From: Bacteroidota bacterium
GTDB lineage: Bacteria > Bacteroidota > Bacteroidia > UKL13-3
DNA: 33,998 nt
Direction of reading: 5' to 3'
Assembly: GCA_027484685.1 (NCBI GenBank)
Contig: JAIXSO010000006.1
Location: 1-33,998, forward strand
Made by a program: the position numbers and the translations under genes. Position 1 is the first letter of the stretch. Each line of letters opens with the position of its first letter. Below are positions 24,982 through 33,394 of this stretch, piece by piece. The notes beneath the pieces were generated by a model. That model saw nothing but the letters and a program-made list of their open reading frames with translations, did not search any database and had not been told where the DNA came from.

Positions 24982-25989
24982 TTACAGCCACTTTAATTTT
25001 GGAATCAACTTATAAAATCTATACCCAAAATTAAAACCAACGCTTGTTGATTGATTTGCAATAAAATTAGGGTAGCCAAAACTATTTAAGGCGCCATCGT
25101 ATATTACAAATACATTCCAAAAGTACTTATTTCCATTTCTTCCAATTGAAAGTTTGGCGTGGGTATCAAACTCGTAACTTAACCCTGTTTGCTCTTTAAG
25201 TTTACTATTAATTTTATATGCTGCCACTCCAAGTCCTAAAAATGCTGATGGTGAAATAAACCAAGTACCTCCTTTAAAACAAAAATTATAAGCGTATCCT
25301 GGTCTAAAGTTTAAATGCCAAAGTCTTAAATAATTCATGCCTGTTAATTCACCATAATTTTTTGCATTATCAATATTAGCTGGAATTACCGATGAGTCTG
25401 CTCTCATTGACCTAAAACCTAAACCACACATGATCAAAATAGAACCAGATGATTTTCGCTGAAATTCAGCCATAGAAAGCGCACTGCGGTAGGAGAATTT
25501 TTTATAATTTATATTGTAAAATAAATTTAAACCATGTGCTTGAATATTGGCATCGGGCCTAATAGATAAATTGGTGTCTGCTCCTAATGTTCGGTACGCT
25601 CCTAAAAACGAACGCGAATAAACTTCGCCACCGCCCCACGATTGATAATAGCTAAAAGAAAAATCGTAATAATTGGTTCGGCCAAACTTTCGCTCATTAC
25701 CACTGGTGCGAGGCACCTGAACTCCAAAAGCCACAGTTACATATTTTAAACCAAGGCTCACACCTGTTTGTAAACTAATATTAGGCGAAAGTTTAATCAA
25801 TTCAGTTGAATTCGAAAATCGAGGTGGATTGATGAAAAAATCAAATTTATTTAACCAAGTATTAAACTGAATATTATACGGGCGTTCAAACTGAACTATA
25901 TAGTTGGTATCTTTTTGAGCAAAACAAGGTTTAAAAAACACCAATAGAAACAATGAAAAAATGCGCAGTTTCAAATCGAAACTGCACAT
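24982..25989 (-). CDS. DUF4421-type outer-membrane protein
   Basis: 335 residues from the ATG at 25989, then signal peptide ending KPCFAQ. A GTG at 26022 and an internal TTG (about 25974) are other possible starts; the sequence does not decide. The mature part begins DTNYIVQFERPYNIQ and consists of amphipathic strands with aromatic girdles (LSPNISLQTGVSLGLKYVTVAFG, FSFSYYQSWGG), as in the DUF4421 barrel family of Bacteroidota. The family function is unknown. The first codons form a strong hairpin (25957-25993) that resembles a terminator. It lies downstream of asnS on the same strand. Confidence 0.78.
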   Translation of the reverse strand: MCSFDLKLRIFSLFLLVFFKPCFAQKDTNYIVQFERPYNIQFNTWLNKFDFFINPPRFSNSTELIKLSPNISLQTGVSLGLKYVTVAFGVQVPRTSGNERKFGRTNYYDFSFSYYQSWGGGEVYSRSFLGAYRTLGADTNLSIRPDANIQAHGLNLFYNINYKKFSYRSALSMAEFQRKSSGSILIMCGLGFRSMRADSSVIPANIDNAKNYGELTGMNYLRLWHLNFRPGYAYNFCFKGGTWFISPSAFLGLGVAAYKINSKLKEQTGLSYEFDTHAKLSIGRNGNKYFWNVFVIYDGALNSFGYPNFIANQSTSVGFNFGYRFYKLIPKLKWL

Positions 25990-25993
25990 TTTT
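25957..25993 (-). terminator. Terminator-like hairpin overlapping the start of the DUF4421 gene
   Basis: AAAAATGTGCAGTTTC pairs with GAAACTGCGCATTTTT (16 bp, one G-U or mismatch) with a 5-base loop and a run of T on the minus strand. It lies about 60 bases after the asnS stop, as expected of the asnS terminator, but also covers the ATG and first 11 codons of the DUF4421 gene. Confidence 0.7.
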
Positions 25994-26053
25994 AGGGTGT
26001 TTTTTTTTATAATTCTCTTCACTGAATTGCTGTATAATTTTTTTTTTTAAATG

Positions 26054-27577
26054 CTATGGCAATAAACGTCCGTACATTCTAGGGAATGGAATACTTTCGC
26101 GAACATGTGGTAATTTACAAATCCACGTTACCAAACGCTCCAAACCTAAACCAAAACCTGCATGAGGCACACTTCCATACCTGCGTAAATCTAAATACCA
26201 CTCAAAGGCTTCCATTGGAAGTTCGTGTTCGTTAATTTTACCAATTAATAAATCAGTATCAGTTTCACGTTCACCACCACCAACTATTTCACCATAACCT
26301 TCAGGTGCTAATACATCAACCCCACGAGCAAAGTTGGCGTTTTCAGGGTCGCGTTTTAAATAAAATGCTTTTACTGCATGTGGCCAATTGTAAACCATAA
26401 CAGGTACATCAAACAAACGTGTTAAAACAGTTTCATCACTTCCTCCAAAATCGTTTCCGTATTCAAAGTTTCTGGCCGATTCTAACCAACCTGGAATATT
26501 GCGTTCTTGCTCCTCAAGATCTTTTAACTCTTGTTTTAATTTATCAATTTTTGCTTGGTTAAAACCAATTTCTCCTTTTTTCATTCCAGGAGTTTTAATT
26601 TTTGCCTCGCGCTCAGCTATTTCAGCATTTACTTCTACTATTTTAGCTTGTACTTGAGCCAATTCATCTTCTAACGATTTAATAGAGTTTTGTCCGTTTA
26701 CATCTTGCTCACCTTTAATAATACGCACTGCTTCATCGTAAGTTAAACGAGGGAAAGGCCTAACAATTTGTTCTAAAACAGTGGTGTCTCTTCCTACCAT
26801 TTCTAGTTCAGCTTTGCAATTTGCCAATACATTTGAAACCACAAAACGCAAGAAATTTTCAATAACATCCATGTTTTGGAAAATATCGTAAAACACCATT
26901 TCAGGCTCTATCATCCAAAACTCCGATAAATGCCTACGTGTTTTTGATTTTTCAGCTCTAAAAGTTGGTCCAAATGTGTAAATTTTACCCATTGCAAAAG
27001 CCATTGCCTCGCCATAAAGTTGCCCACTTTGACTTAAATAAGCAGTATCGCCATAAAATTCGGTTTCAAATAAATTGGTTGTTCCTTCGCATGCATTACC
27101 TGTAAATAAAGGTGCATCCATTTGAACAAAACCTTCGTTTTGGAAAAACTGATGGATTGAGAAAATAATTTGATTTCTAATTTTCATAATAGCCCACTGA
27201 CGTTGGCTACGTAACCATAAATGGCGTTTGTCCATTAAAAAATCAACCCCATGTTCTTTTTTTGAAATTGGGTATTCATCGGCTACCGAAATTACTTTTA
27301 CATTACTTGCTTGAATTTCGTATCCACCAATTTGTTTTTCATCTTTTCTAACGCTACCAGTTATTTCAATTGAGGTTTCAATTGAAATTTTTTTACATTC
27401 GTTAAACACCTCTTCGCTCACGCTGTCGGCACTAACCACGCATTGGCACCATCCTGTACCATCGCGTAAAATTATAAAATAAATTCCTTTACTATCTCTG
27501 CGGTTGCTTGCCCAACCTTTTAGTGTAACTTCTTTTCCTTCGTAATCTTTTAAGTCTTTAATTAAAAATGCTTGCAT
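26054..27577 (-). CDS. asnS: Asparaginyl-tRNA synthetase
   Basis: 507 residues. The N-terminal OB-fold (about 15-115; VTLKGWASNRRDSKGIYFIILRDG) binds the anticodon. The class II core follows: motif 2 in FGPTFRAEKSKTRRHLSEFWMIEPEM and motif 3 in GFGLGLERLVTWI. It attaches asparagine to tRNA(Asn). Residues about 292-365 are an inserted charged coiled coil (LEDELAQVQAKIVEVNAEIAEREAKI, then FNQAKIDKLKQELKDLEEQE), absent from the E. coli enzyme and typical of Bacteroidota. A -7 box lies 33 bases upstream of the start. The enzyme appears intact. Confidence 0.97.
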   Translation of the reverse strand: MQAFLIKDLKDYEGKEVTLKGWASNRRDSKGIYFIILRDGTGWCQCVVSADSVSEEVFNECKKISIETSIEITGSVRKDEKQIGGYEIQASNVKVISVADEYPISKKEHGVDFLMDKRHLWLRSQRQWAIMKIRNQIIFSIHQFFQNEGFVQMDAPLFTGNACEGTTNLFETEFYGDTAYLSQSGQLYGEAMAFAMGKIYTFGPTFRAEKSKTRRHLSEFWMIEPEMVFYDIFQNMDVIENFLRFVVSNVLANCKAELEMVGRDTTVLEQIVRPFPRLTYDEAVRIIKGEQDVNGQNSIKSLEDELAQVQAKIVEVNAEIAEREAKIKTPGMKKGEIGFNQAKIDKLKQELKDLEEQERNIPGWLESARNFEYGNDFGGSDETVLTRLFDVPVMVYNWPHAVKAFYLKRDPENANFARGVDVLAPEGYGEIVGGGERETDTDLLIGKINEHELPMEAFEWYLDLRRYGSVPHAGFGLGLERLVTWICKLPHVRESIPFPRMYGRLLP

Positions 27578-27609
27578 GTATCAATAAGTCTCTTTAGTAT
27601 AATTAGGTA

Positions 27610-27617
27610 CAAAAGTA
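27610..27617 (-). promoter_or_regulatory. Candidate -7 box for asnS
   Basis: TACTTTTG on the minus strand matches TAnnTTTG, giving a leader of about 25 bases. The -33 region does not match TTTG. Confidence 0.4.
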
Positions 27618-27816
27618 ATTTATTTTAAGCTATTAGCCATAAAGTTTACATTTAGTTTTAGTAGTTTGTGTAATTTCTTGTCATACTTCAATAATTTGTA
27701 ATTAATAGCCAAACCATTGTTTTAATCAAAAAAATTAGTTTATTGCTTTTTGTAATTTATTAAAAATAAGCATTTAAAGGGTGCTTTTAACCAAACGTAT
27801 TTAAAAACATTTACCA

Positions 27817-28743
27817 ATGAAAAAAATTATTTTGTCAGCTTTAGCTGCGTTTTTTGTATCTATTGCTGGCTTTGCCCAAGAAATAGACAGCACCCAAATT
27901 TGGGCCGATTTAGTAGAATCTAACTTAAAGTACGAAACTGGAGTTATTGATTTAAAAGATGGAAATGCAAAACTTACAGTTCCACGAGGCTTTAAATTTT
28001 TAGACAAAGAACAAAGTATTTATGTTCTTACCGAACTTTGGGGAAACCCAGTAGATAGTAGTACCCTAGGAATGTTAGTTCCCGAAAATAGAGGTGTAGT
28101 TGGTGCAAAAAGTTGGGCTTTTACCATTAGTTACGATGCAATGGGTTATGTAAAAGATGACGATGCAGATGATATTGATTACAGTGAATTGTTAAAAGAA
28201 CAACAAAAAGAATTTGAAGAAGCTAATCCTGAAAGAGTTAAAGCGGGTTATCAACCAATTCAATTTGTGGGCTGGGCATCAACTCCTTTTTACGATAAAA
28301 ACAAAAAAGTATTGCATTGGGCTAAGGAATTAAAATTTGGAACCGATAGCTTGAGTACTTTAAATTACAACTTACGTGTTTTAGGTCGTAAAGGTATTTT
28401 TATGTTAAATGCAGTTGCTTCCATGGATGAATTGAATGAAGTTAAATCGTCAATTGATAAAGTAATTACCAGTGTAGTGTTTAATGAAGGTAGCAGGTAT
28501 GCTGATTTTGATTCAAATATTGATGAAGTAGCAGCTTGGACCATTGGAGGATTAGTAGCAGGTAAAATTTTGGCTAAAGTTGGAATTTTTGCGGTGTTGG
28601 CAAAGTTTGGTAAAGTTATTATTTTGGGTTTAATAGCTGCTGGTGGATTTATTTGGAAATTAATTACGGGTAGACGTAAAAAGAATGAAGATGAAAATAA
28701 TGATTCTTCAAGCAATATGGAAGACGCAAAAGTAATTGAATAA
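27817..28743 (+). CDS. DUF2167 family membrane protein
   Basis: 308 residues with a signal peptide (1-20, SIAGFAQ). The family markers are present: VIDLKDGNAKLTVPRGFKFLDKEQSIYVLTELWGNP near 40-75, GMLVPEN, and WASTPFYDKNKKVLHWAKELKFG near 150-172. Two hydrophobic helices lie about 240-285 (TIGGLVAGKILAKVGIFAVLAKFGKVIILGLIAAGGFIWKL), then a charged tail. The large N-terminal domain faces the periplasm, anchored by the C-terminal helices. Function is unknown. It is monocistronic with a strong terminator. Confidence 0.9.
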   Translation: MKKIILSALAAFFVSIAGFAQEIDSTQIWADLVESNLKYETGVIDLKDGNAKLTVPRGFKFLDKEQSIYVLTELWGNPVDSSTLGMLVPENRGVVGAKSWAFTISYDAMGYVKDDDADDIDYSELLKEQQKEFEEANPERVKAGYQPIQFVGWASTPFYDKNKKVLHWAKELKFGTDSLSTLNYNLRVLGRKGIFMLNAVASMDELNEVKSSIDKVITSVVFNEGSRYADFDSNIDEVAAWTIGGLVAGKILAKVGIFAVLAKFGKVIILGLIAAGGFIWKLITGRRKKNEDENNDSSSNMEDAKVIE

Positions 28744-28762
28744 TAATTTTAAATTATTTCTT

Positions 28763-28788
28763 AAAAAGAGCCTTCGGGCTCTTTTTTT
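28763..28788 (+). terminator. Intrinsic terminator after the DUF2167 gene
   Basis: AAAAAGAGCC, stable TTCG tetraloop, GGCTCTTTTT and a T run. Confidence 0.95.
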
Positions 28789-28856
28789 ATGTTTATTTTA
28801 CCATAATCTAACTGTATTTTACATCAATAAACTCTATGTTTGAGATAAAAAATTTT

Positions 28857-29273
28857 ATGGACAGAAAAGAATTTTTATCGCAAGTTGGCTTTGGTGTAGC
28901 CACATTATTAGTTCCCGTTTGCATTGGTGGTGTTTCAAGTTGCTCTAAAGAAAGTACAACTCCTTCAACTCCTAGTAACGTTGATTTTACCTTAGATGTA
29001 AGCACAGGCGCTCTGGCCGCTAATGGTGGTTATTTGGTAAGTAATGGTGTAATTGTTGCTCGCACCAATTTAGGCTTTTTCCTAGCAGTTTCAGCTGCTT
29101 GCACACACGAAGGAACCAATGTTTATTACAGTTCAAGTAATAATAATTTTATTTGCCCAAATCATGGTGCAAAATTTAATAGTACAGGTGCAGTTACACA
29201 AGGGCCTGCTTCCAAAAGTTTAACGCAATATCAAACTGCGCTGAGTGGAACAAAACTGCGTGTTTTTTCTTAG
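28857..29273 (+). CDS. Rieske-type [2Fe-2S] lipoprotein
   Basis: 138 residues from the ATG at 28857 (MDRKEFLSQVGFG, the usual start of this group); an ATG 7 codons upstream is also open. The leader ends in a lipobox-like VSSC (Cys29), so it is probably a lipoprotein. The cluster ligands are complete: Cys82-Thr-His84 in AACTHEG and Cys100-Pro-Asn-His103 in FICPNHGAKF. It is a short, single-domain Rieske protein with no oxygenase domain and no cytochrome or oxidase gene beside it, so its electron partner is unknown. A respiratory or electron-shuttle role in the periplasm is an inference. Confidence 0.92.
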   Translation: MDRKEFLSQVGFGVATLLVPVCIGGVSSCSKESTTPSTPSNVDFTLDVSTGALAANGGYLVSNGVIVARTNLGFFLAVSAACTHEGTNVYYSSSNNNFICPNHGAKFNSTGAVTQGPASKSLTQYQTALSGTKLRVFS

Positions 29274-29401
29274 CAGTTAAACACAATATTATTTCTGAAT
29301 AATATTAAATTATTAAATAACTTTAGTTAGCAATTTTCGGCACGGTATTTATTTTGTGGCTTTGTATTTTATTTTAGACAATTAATTGATAATGTGGTGA
29401 A

Positions 29402-29427
29402 TTGATAAGGCTTGTAAGCCTTATCAA
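29402..29427 (+). terminator. Long palindrome, possible terminator or operator upstream of nrdJ
   Basis: TTGATAAGGCTT, centre GT, AAGCCTTATCAA is perfectly symmetrical. A run of nine T follows after 8 bases, less tight than a standard terminator. It may end the Rieske transcript, or it may be an operator site. Confidence 0.5.
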
Positions 29428-29527
29428 CACTGCATTTTTTTTTGTGTAAAAAACCTTATTCACAGGCTAAGTTATAACATACAAGGCACTTACCAAGCCT
29501 CCCCAAAAAATGTGTGCATATTCTAAC

Positions 29528-29558
29528 TTGATTTAGCGTTTATATCCTTGCATTTTTG
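29528..29558 (+). promoter_or_regulatory. Candidate nrdJ promoter
   Basis: TTG (29528-29530), 20 bases, CATTTTTG (29551-29558), one mismatch to TAnnTTTG, 83 bases before the ATG. Confidence 0.35.
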
Positions 29559-29641
29559 ATTGACTATTTATCGCCATTATTTAAAAGTTGGTTTTAAATA
29601 AAAAGTATCATCAAGTCTGTATTAAAGTAAGCCATTAAACC

Positions 29642-32600
29642 ATGACTAAATCAACCAAAAAGAACAACCTAGAAAAAGGGTTAACCATTAGCCGCCATTT
29701 TACCAAAGAAGGTGTAAGTCCATTTGATATGTTTGAATACGATTACCGAACTTCGGTAATTAAGAATACCAACGGAAGTGTGGTATTTGAATTAAAGAAT
29801 GTAGAAGTACCAAAATCGTGGAGTCAAGTAGCCACCGATGTGTTAGCACAAAAGTATTTTAGAAAAGCTGGTGTTCCTCAACCTGATGGTAGTTTAGGAC
29901 AAGAAACAAGCATTAAACAAGTGGCACACAGAATGGCTCATTGTTGGATGAAATGGGGCGAAGATTATGGTTACTTTAACTCTCGTAACGATGCGCAAGT
30001 ATTTTACGAAGAAATGGTGTTTATGATTATTGGTCAATATGCAGCGCCAAACTCACCTCAATGGTTTAATACTGGTTTGCATAGTTCGTATGGAATTACT
30101 GGTAAGCCTCAAGGACATTATTTTGTAAACCCAAAAACGGGTCAATTAGAAAAATCAACTTCGGCTTACGAGCGTCCACAACCTCATGCTTGTTTTATAC
30201 TTTCGGTTGATGATGATTTGGTAAACGATGGTGGTATCATGGATTTATGGGTACGTGAAGCACGTATATTCAAATATGGTTCTGGTGTTGGAACCAATTA
30301 TTCCAAAATTAGAGGAGCTATGGAAAAATTAAGTGGCGGTGGAACTTCATCGGGCTTAATGAGTTTTTTGAAAATTGGTGATAGAGCTGCGGGTGCCATT
30401 AAATCAGGTGGAACCACGCGCAGAGCCGCTAAAATGGTCTGTTTAGATTTAGATCATCCAGAAATAGTCGAATTTATAAATTGGAAAAAAGACGAAGAAC
30501 GTAAAGTGGCTGCCTTAATTGCCGCAGGTTATGCAAGCGATTATGAAGGCGAAGCTTATGCAACTGTTTCTGGTCAAAATTCAAATAATTCAGTGCGTAT
30601 TCCTCATGAATTTTTTACTGCTTTAAACGAAGGTAAAAATTGGGATTTAAAAGCACGTACCAATGGCAAAACCATTAAGAGCATTCCTGCAAACGATATG
30701 TGGGATATGATAGCCGATGCAGCTTGGGCTTGTGCCGATCCTGGAGTGCAGTACGATTCAACTATTAATGAGTGGCATACTTGCCCTGAAGGTGGTAGAA
30801 TCAATGCATCAAATCCATGTTCGGAATACATGTTTTTAGATAATACCGCTTGTAATTTGGCTTCGCTTAATTTAATGAAATATTTTGATGCCAATACTTT
30901 AACATTTGATGTAAAAGGTTTTGAACACAGCAGCCGTTTATGGACTATGGTGTTAGAAATTTCGGTATTAATGGCTCAGTTTCCTTCAAAAGAAGTAGCA
31001 CAACTTTCGTACGATTATAGAACTTTAGGTTTGGGTTATGCCAATTTAGGTTCTATGTTAATGATAGCTGGCATTCCTTACGATTCGCCAAAAGCATTTG
31101 CCATTTGCGGAGCAATAACTGCAATTTTAAATGGAGTTGCTTACCAAACTTCGGCTGAAATGGCTAAGTATTTAGGTACATTTAGCCGTTACCAAGAAAA
31201 TAAAGAATACATGTTGCGTGTAATGCGTAACCATCGTTATGCGGCCTATAATGCTACCGATGCTTACGAAGGACTTTCGGTTAAACCAGTAGGTATTGAT
31301 CCAAAATATTGCCCTGATTATTTATTAACTGCCGCCACCAGTGCTTGGGATAAAGCAGTGCAAATGGGCGAACAATATGGTTACCGCAATGCGCAAGCTA
31401 CTGTAATTGCTCCAACTGGAACCATTGGTTTGGTAATGGATTGCGATACTACTGGAATTGAACCAGATTTTGCTTTGGTTAAATTTAAGAAATTATCTGG
31501 TGGTGGTTATTTTAAAATTATCAATTCGGGCGTACCTGCTGCCTTAAAAAATTTAGGTTATAACCAAACTGAAATTGATGCCATAGAGAAATATGCCATT
31601 GGTCATGCTACTTTAAAAGGTGCGCCTCATATCAATCCTGAAAGTTTAAAATTTCGCGGTTTTACCGATGAGGAAATTGAAAAATTAGACAAAGCAGCCG
31701 CAGGCGCTTTTGAAATTGGTTTTGCATTTAACCAATGGACTTTAGGCGAAGAGTGCTTGCAGCGTTTAGGTTATAAACCCGAAGATTATAATAGCCATTC
31801 ATTTAATTTATTGCGCAAGTTAGGTTTTACTAAAACCGAAATAGAAGAAGCCAACGATTATATATGCGGCACCATGACCGTAGAAGGTGCGCCTTGTTTA
31901 AAAGACGAACATTTACCAGTATTTGATTGTGCCAATAAATGTGGCAATAAAGGCGAACGTTATATTGCAGCAACTGGTCATATTAGAATGATGGCTGCTG
32001 CGCAACCATTTTTAAGTGGAGCTATTTCAAAAACCATTAATTTACCAAACGAAGCTACTATAGAAAACATCAAAGAATGTTATTACATGAGCTGGAGTTT
32101 AGGTTTAAAAGCCAATGCCCTTTACCGTGATGGATGTAAATTAAGCCAACCGCTTTCTAATAAATCGGATGTGAAGGATGAAGAAGAAATTCAAGAAACG
32201 GTAGAAGCTATTTTAGGCGAAGATGCACACAAACCAGTTGGGGAGTTAAGTCCTGAGCAAGTGTTAGAAGCAGCTACAGCCATTTTAAATAGAACTCACG
32301 ATACAGCCTTTAAACATAAATTGGCAGGTGTAGTAGCTCGTAAAACTTTACCTGGCAAACGTGGTGGATTTACGCAAAAAGCTTCTGTTGGCGGACAAAC
32401 CATTTTTGTGCGCACTGGTGAATACGAGGATGGAACTTTGGGTGAAATATTTGTAGATTTACATAAAGAAGGAGCCACTTTGCGCAGCTTAATGAACTGT
32501 TTTTCTATTGCAGTTTCGTTAGGATTACAATATGGGGTACCTTTAGAAGAGTATGTAGATAAATTTACTTTTACCCGCTTTGAGCCTGCTGGAATGGTTA

Positions 32601-33034
32601 CTGGCCACGATAATATTAAAAATGCTACTTCAATTATTGATTACATGTTCCGCATGTTGGGTTTTGAATATTTGGGTAGAGAAGATTTTATACAAGTGCC
32701 ACCCACAGAAAGTCAGCGCAGTATGTTAGCCATTAACCAGCACCGCCATGTAATTCATGGTTCAAGTATGGTAAAATCAGAAAGCTTTAGTAATATTGTG
32801 GCTGAAAATTCGGTTCAAAATACGACCATTGGTTTTCATAAAATAGAAAAAACAGCTTTGGCGCCTCAGCCGGTTGCTGTTAACCAAACCATGGAAGCGC
32901 AATTAGACCAAGTGAACGAAATGAATAAACGCATGGGCGATAGTCCTGCTTGTCCAACTTGTGGCCATATTACCATTCGCAGTGGTGCATGTTATAAATG
33001 CTTAAATTGCGGCACACAAACTGGATGCAGTTAA
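29642..33034 (+). CDS. nrdJ: Adenosylcobalamin-dependent (class II) ribonucleotide reductase
   Basis: 1130 residues, normal for the long B12-dependent form. It makes deoxyribonucleotides with adenosylcobalamin as radical source, so it needs no oxygen. The active-site cysteines are visible: Cys184 (PHACFILSV) and Cys404 (NTACNLASLN) as the redox pair, and Cys393 in NPCSE, with Asn391 and Glu395, as the radical site. Residues about 638-680 and 727-765 are two related repeats (LGYNQTEID, then LKGAPHIN; LGFTKTEIE, then VEGAPCLK). The C-terminus has a zinc-ribbon-like CPTCG, then CYKCLNCGTQTGCS tail that probably re-reduces the active site. No ATP-cone is apparent at the N-terminus. No nrdAB lies nearby. 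Confidence 0.96.
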   Translation: MTKSTKKNNLEKGLTISRHFTKEGVSPFDMFEYDYRTSVIKNTNGSVVFELKNVEVPKSWSQVATDVLAQKYFRKAGVPQPDGSLGQETSIKQVAHRMAHCWMKWGEDYGYFNSRNDAQVFYEEMVFMIIGQYAAPNSPQWFNTGLHSSYGITGKPQGHYFVNPKTGQLEKSTSAYERPQPHACFILSVDDDLVNDGGIMDLWVREARIFKYGSGVGTNYSKIRGAMEKLSGGGTSSGLMSFLKIGDRAAGAIKSGGTTRRAAKMVCLDLDHPEIVEFINWKKDEERKVAALIAAGYASDYEGEAYATVSGQNSNNSVRIPHEFFTALNEGKNWDLKARTNGKTIKSIPANDMWDMIADAAWACADPGVQYDSTINEWHTCPEGGRINASNPCSEYMFLDNTACNLASLNLMKYFDANTLTFDVKGFEHSSRLWTMVLEISVLMAQFPSKEVAQLSYDYRTLGLGYANLGSMLMIAGIPYDSPKAFAICGAITAILNGVAYQTSAEMAKYLGTFSRYQENKEYMLRVMRNHRYAAYNATDAYEGLSVKPVGIDPKYCPDYLLTAATSAWDKAVQMGEQYGYRNAQATVIAPTGTIGLVMDCDTTGIEPDFALVKFKKLSGGGYFKIINSGVPAALKNLGYNQTEIDAIEKYAIGHATLKGAPHINPESLKFRGFTDEEIEKLDKAAAGAFEIGFAFNQWTLGEECLQRLGYKPEDYNSHSFNLLRKLGFTKTEIEEANDYICGTMTVEGAPCLKDEHLPVFDCANKCGNKGERYIAATGHIRMMAAAQPFLSGAISKTINLPNEATIENIKECYYMSWSLGLKANALYRDGCKLSQPLSNKSDVKDEEEIQETVEAILGEDAHKPVGELSPEQVLEAATAILNRTHDTAFKHKLAGVVARKTLPGKRGGFTQKASVGGQTIFVRTGEYEDGTLGEIFVDLHKEGATLRSLMNCFSIAVSLGLQYGVPLEEYVDKFTFTRFEPAGMVTGHDNIKNATSIIDYMFRMLGFEYLGREDFIQVPPTESQRSMLAINQHRHVIHGSSMVKSESFSNIVAENSVQNTTIGFHKIEKTALAPQPVAVNQTMEAQLDQVNEMNKRMGDSPACPTCGHITIRSGACYKCLNCGTQTGCS

Positions 33035-33065
33035 TTTGTGATTTTTGAATTATGAATTTTGATTC

Positions 33066-33150
33066 AATGTCTCCGGACATTGAGCGAAGTCCGAAAGTTT
33101 TCGGACGAAATGATACTAATTTTGTTTAGAATGTCTCCGGACATTGAGCG
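33066..33150 (+). repeat. Two copies of a 21-base palindromic repeat
   Basis: AATGTCTCCGGACATTGAGCG starts at 33066 and again at 33130 (64-base period). Each holds the stem AATGTC-TCCG-GACATT. Between them GTCCGAAA and TTTCGGAC form another stem, so the block can fold into several hairpins. Confidence 0.8.
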
Positions 33151-33280
33151 GAGCCGAAATGGCACTAATCTGATCACTAATGTTCGAGCGTTTCGACTCC
33201 GTTCAACGAAACGGATATTATTCAACCAAATACGCCACAATTAACTAGCCCGATGTGGGGGCAATTTTATATATAAATTT

Positions 33281-33315
33281 AAAATCCTTGCTTGCATAAA
33301 GCAGGGATTTTTTTA
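33281..33315 (+). terminator. Intrinsic terminator downstream of nrdJ
   Basis: AAATCCTTGCTT pairs with AAGCAGGGATTT (12 bp, one G-U), 5-base loop, then seven T. Confidence 0.88.
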
Positions 33316-33394
33316 TTCCAAATTTTGAAGTTGTTTTTACAGTTAAAAAATAGAATGTTTGTTTAACATAAATTCTTTAGTTTGAGTAAAAATT

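Larger units (their letters stand above)
29274..29641. other. 368-base intergenic region upstream of nrdJ
   Basis: It contains an AT-only hairpin (29285-29306) just after the Rieske gene, a 26-base palindrome (29402-29427) with a T run 8 bases later, and a candidate nrdJ promoter at 29528-29558. No open frame with coding character and no tRNA were seen. I looked for a B12 box and for NrdR-type boxes and found no convincing match. Confidence 0.6.
33035..33394. other. 360-base intergenic region after nrdJ
   Basis: It contains two copies of a short palindrome-bearing repeat (33066-33150), a stretch GTTTCGACTCCG-like (33196-33215) that recalls widespread Bacteroidota intergenic repeats, and the terminator at 33281-33315. 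The short frame through the repeats has no protein-like features and is not called. Confidence 0.6.

Noticed and set aside
29274-29641. Cobalamin riboswitch upstream of the B12-dependent reductase
   Set aside because: No B12-box-like conserved core was found by eye; a covariance-model search would settle it.
33059-33244. Short plus-strand frame after nrdJ
   Set aside because: It lies within short palindromic repeats, lacks a promoter and has no recognisable protein features.
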